This document shows positions 5,547 to 5,804 of a DNA stretch of 5,804 nt, piece by piece; the stretch's first letter is position 1, and the number at the start of each line of letters is the position of its first letter. Below the pieces are notes generated by a model. The model did no database searches and was not told the origin of the DNA. It saw only the letters and a program-made list of their open reading frames with translations. Source of the stretch: Prevotella sp. (GTDB lineage: Bacteria; Bacteroidota; Bacteroidia; Bacteroidales; Bacteroidaceae); NCBI GenBank assembly GCA_021204565.1, contig JAJPZE010000102.1, forward strand, positions 1-5,804. The letters are read 5' to 3'. The translations under genes and the position numbers were made by a program.

Positions 5547-5804
5547 TTAATTATTGTTTTCTAATTTGTTGATGTTTCGTAGCCGCTCTTTAATCCGGTT
5601 TCGGGGCAGGGCGGGGTCGGTCAGAGCCATACCGATGCAGTATTTCGAGAAGCCCATAGGTTTGATACGGAGTTGGCGGAGAAGGGCAAGCACGGGGGAA
5701 GGCACGCGCCCGTCGCGTTTGAGTTCGATAACGGCAACGTTTGAGAGGGTAAGGCGGCGGTCGGTTTCAAGGTTATGAAACGCCACGTCGAGGTCGATTA
5801 TAAG
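5547..5804 (-). CDS. VTC-type polyphosphate polymerase domain protein, C-terminal fragment
   Basis: Only the last 85 residues are in the window; the frame is open to the right-hand edge, so the gene begins outside. The visible sequence LIIDLDVAFHNLE...NVAVIELKRDGRVPSP...GFSKYCIGMAL matches the end of the bacterial VTC / triphosphate-tunnel domain: a (T/I)ID strand, a strand of the type VIELKxDG whose acidic residue and lysine line the tunnel in related enzymes, a short helical segment rich in leucine and arginine, and the (G/F)SKYCxG motif. The family founder, yeast Vtc4, polymerises polyphosphate from ATP. Activity of this protein cannot be judged, since the N-terminal nucleotide-binding strands are missing. 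Complete bacterial homologues are about 240-270 residues. The short C-terminal tail (RIKERLRNINKLENNN) is polar. It appears to be an upstream gene of the operon with DUF4956 and the beta-barrel gene. A GTG codon at 5784-5786 lies inside the domain and is not the start. Confidence 0.83.
   Translation of the reverse strand, partial: LIIDLDVAFHNLETDRRLTLSNVAVIELKRDGRVPSPVLALLRQLRIKPMGFSKYCIGMALTDPALPRNRIKERLRNINKLENNN

Overview
The window looks like chromosomal sequence from a member of the Bacteroidota, most likely the order Bacteroidales. Three points support this. Promoter-like sequences match the Bacteroidetes -33/-7 type (TTTG, then TAnnTTTG) and start codons lack clear Shine-Dalgarno sequences. 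The glutamate dehydrogenase has the GEVSNMGCT variant that I associate with Bacteroides-type enzymes. The 3' end carries a VTC / DUF4956 / DUF2490 gene trio of a kind seen in this phylum. Genus cannot be read from the sequence.

Layout, left to right. (1) Bases 1-1020, minus strand: an agmatine deiminase gene, cut by the window edge exactly at its catalytic cysteine codon. (2) Bases 1021-1116: a short divergent promoter region with a -7 motif on each strand and a perfect 14-bp palindrome. (3) Bases 1117-2118, plus strand: a two-gene operon of a small ABC-ATPase-like protein that has lost its Walker A lysine, signature motif and H-loop histidine, and a four-helix membrane protein of unknown function. 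(4) Bases 2119-2305: an intergenic region with a possible weak terminator and a very clear -33/-7 promoter. (5) Bases 2306-4052, plus strand: gdhA (NADP-type glutamate dehydrogenase) followed 34 bp later by a RidA family enamine/imine deaminase. (6) Bases 4071-5804, minus strand, converging on ridA: a tightly packed operon whose first visible gene is the C-terminal end of a VTC-type polyphosphate polymerase domain protein, then a DUF4956 inner-membrane protein, then a DUF2490-type outer-membrane beta-barrel protein. Gaps inside this operon are 5 and 4 bp.

The left and middle parts concern nitrogen metabolism: agmatine deimination, ammonia assimilation into glutamate, and clean-up of reactive enamines. 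The two parts most worth follow-up are the ABC-like pseudo-ATPase with its membrane partner, and the VTC/DUF4956/beta-barrel operon, which could be a polyphosphate-linked envelope system. No RNA genes, CRISPR arrays, insertion sequences or mobile-element features were found, and there is no gene-free stretch over 300 bases.
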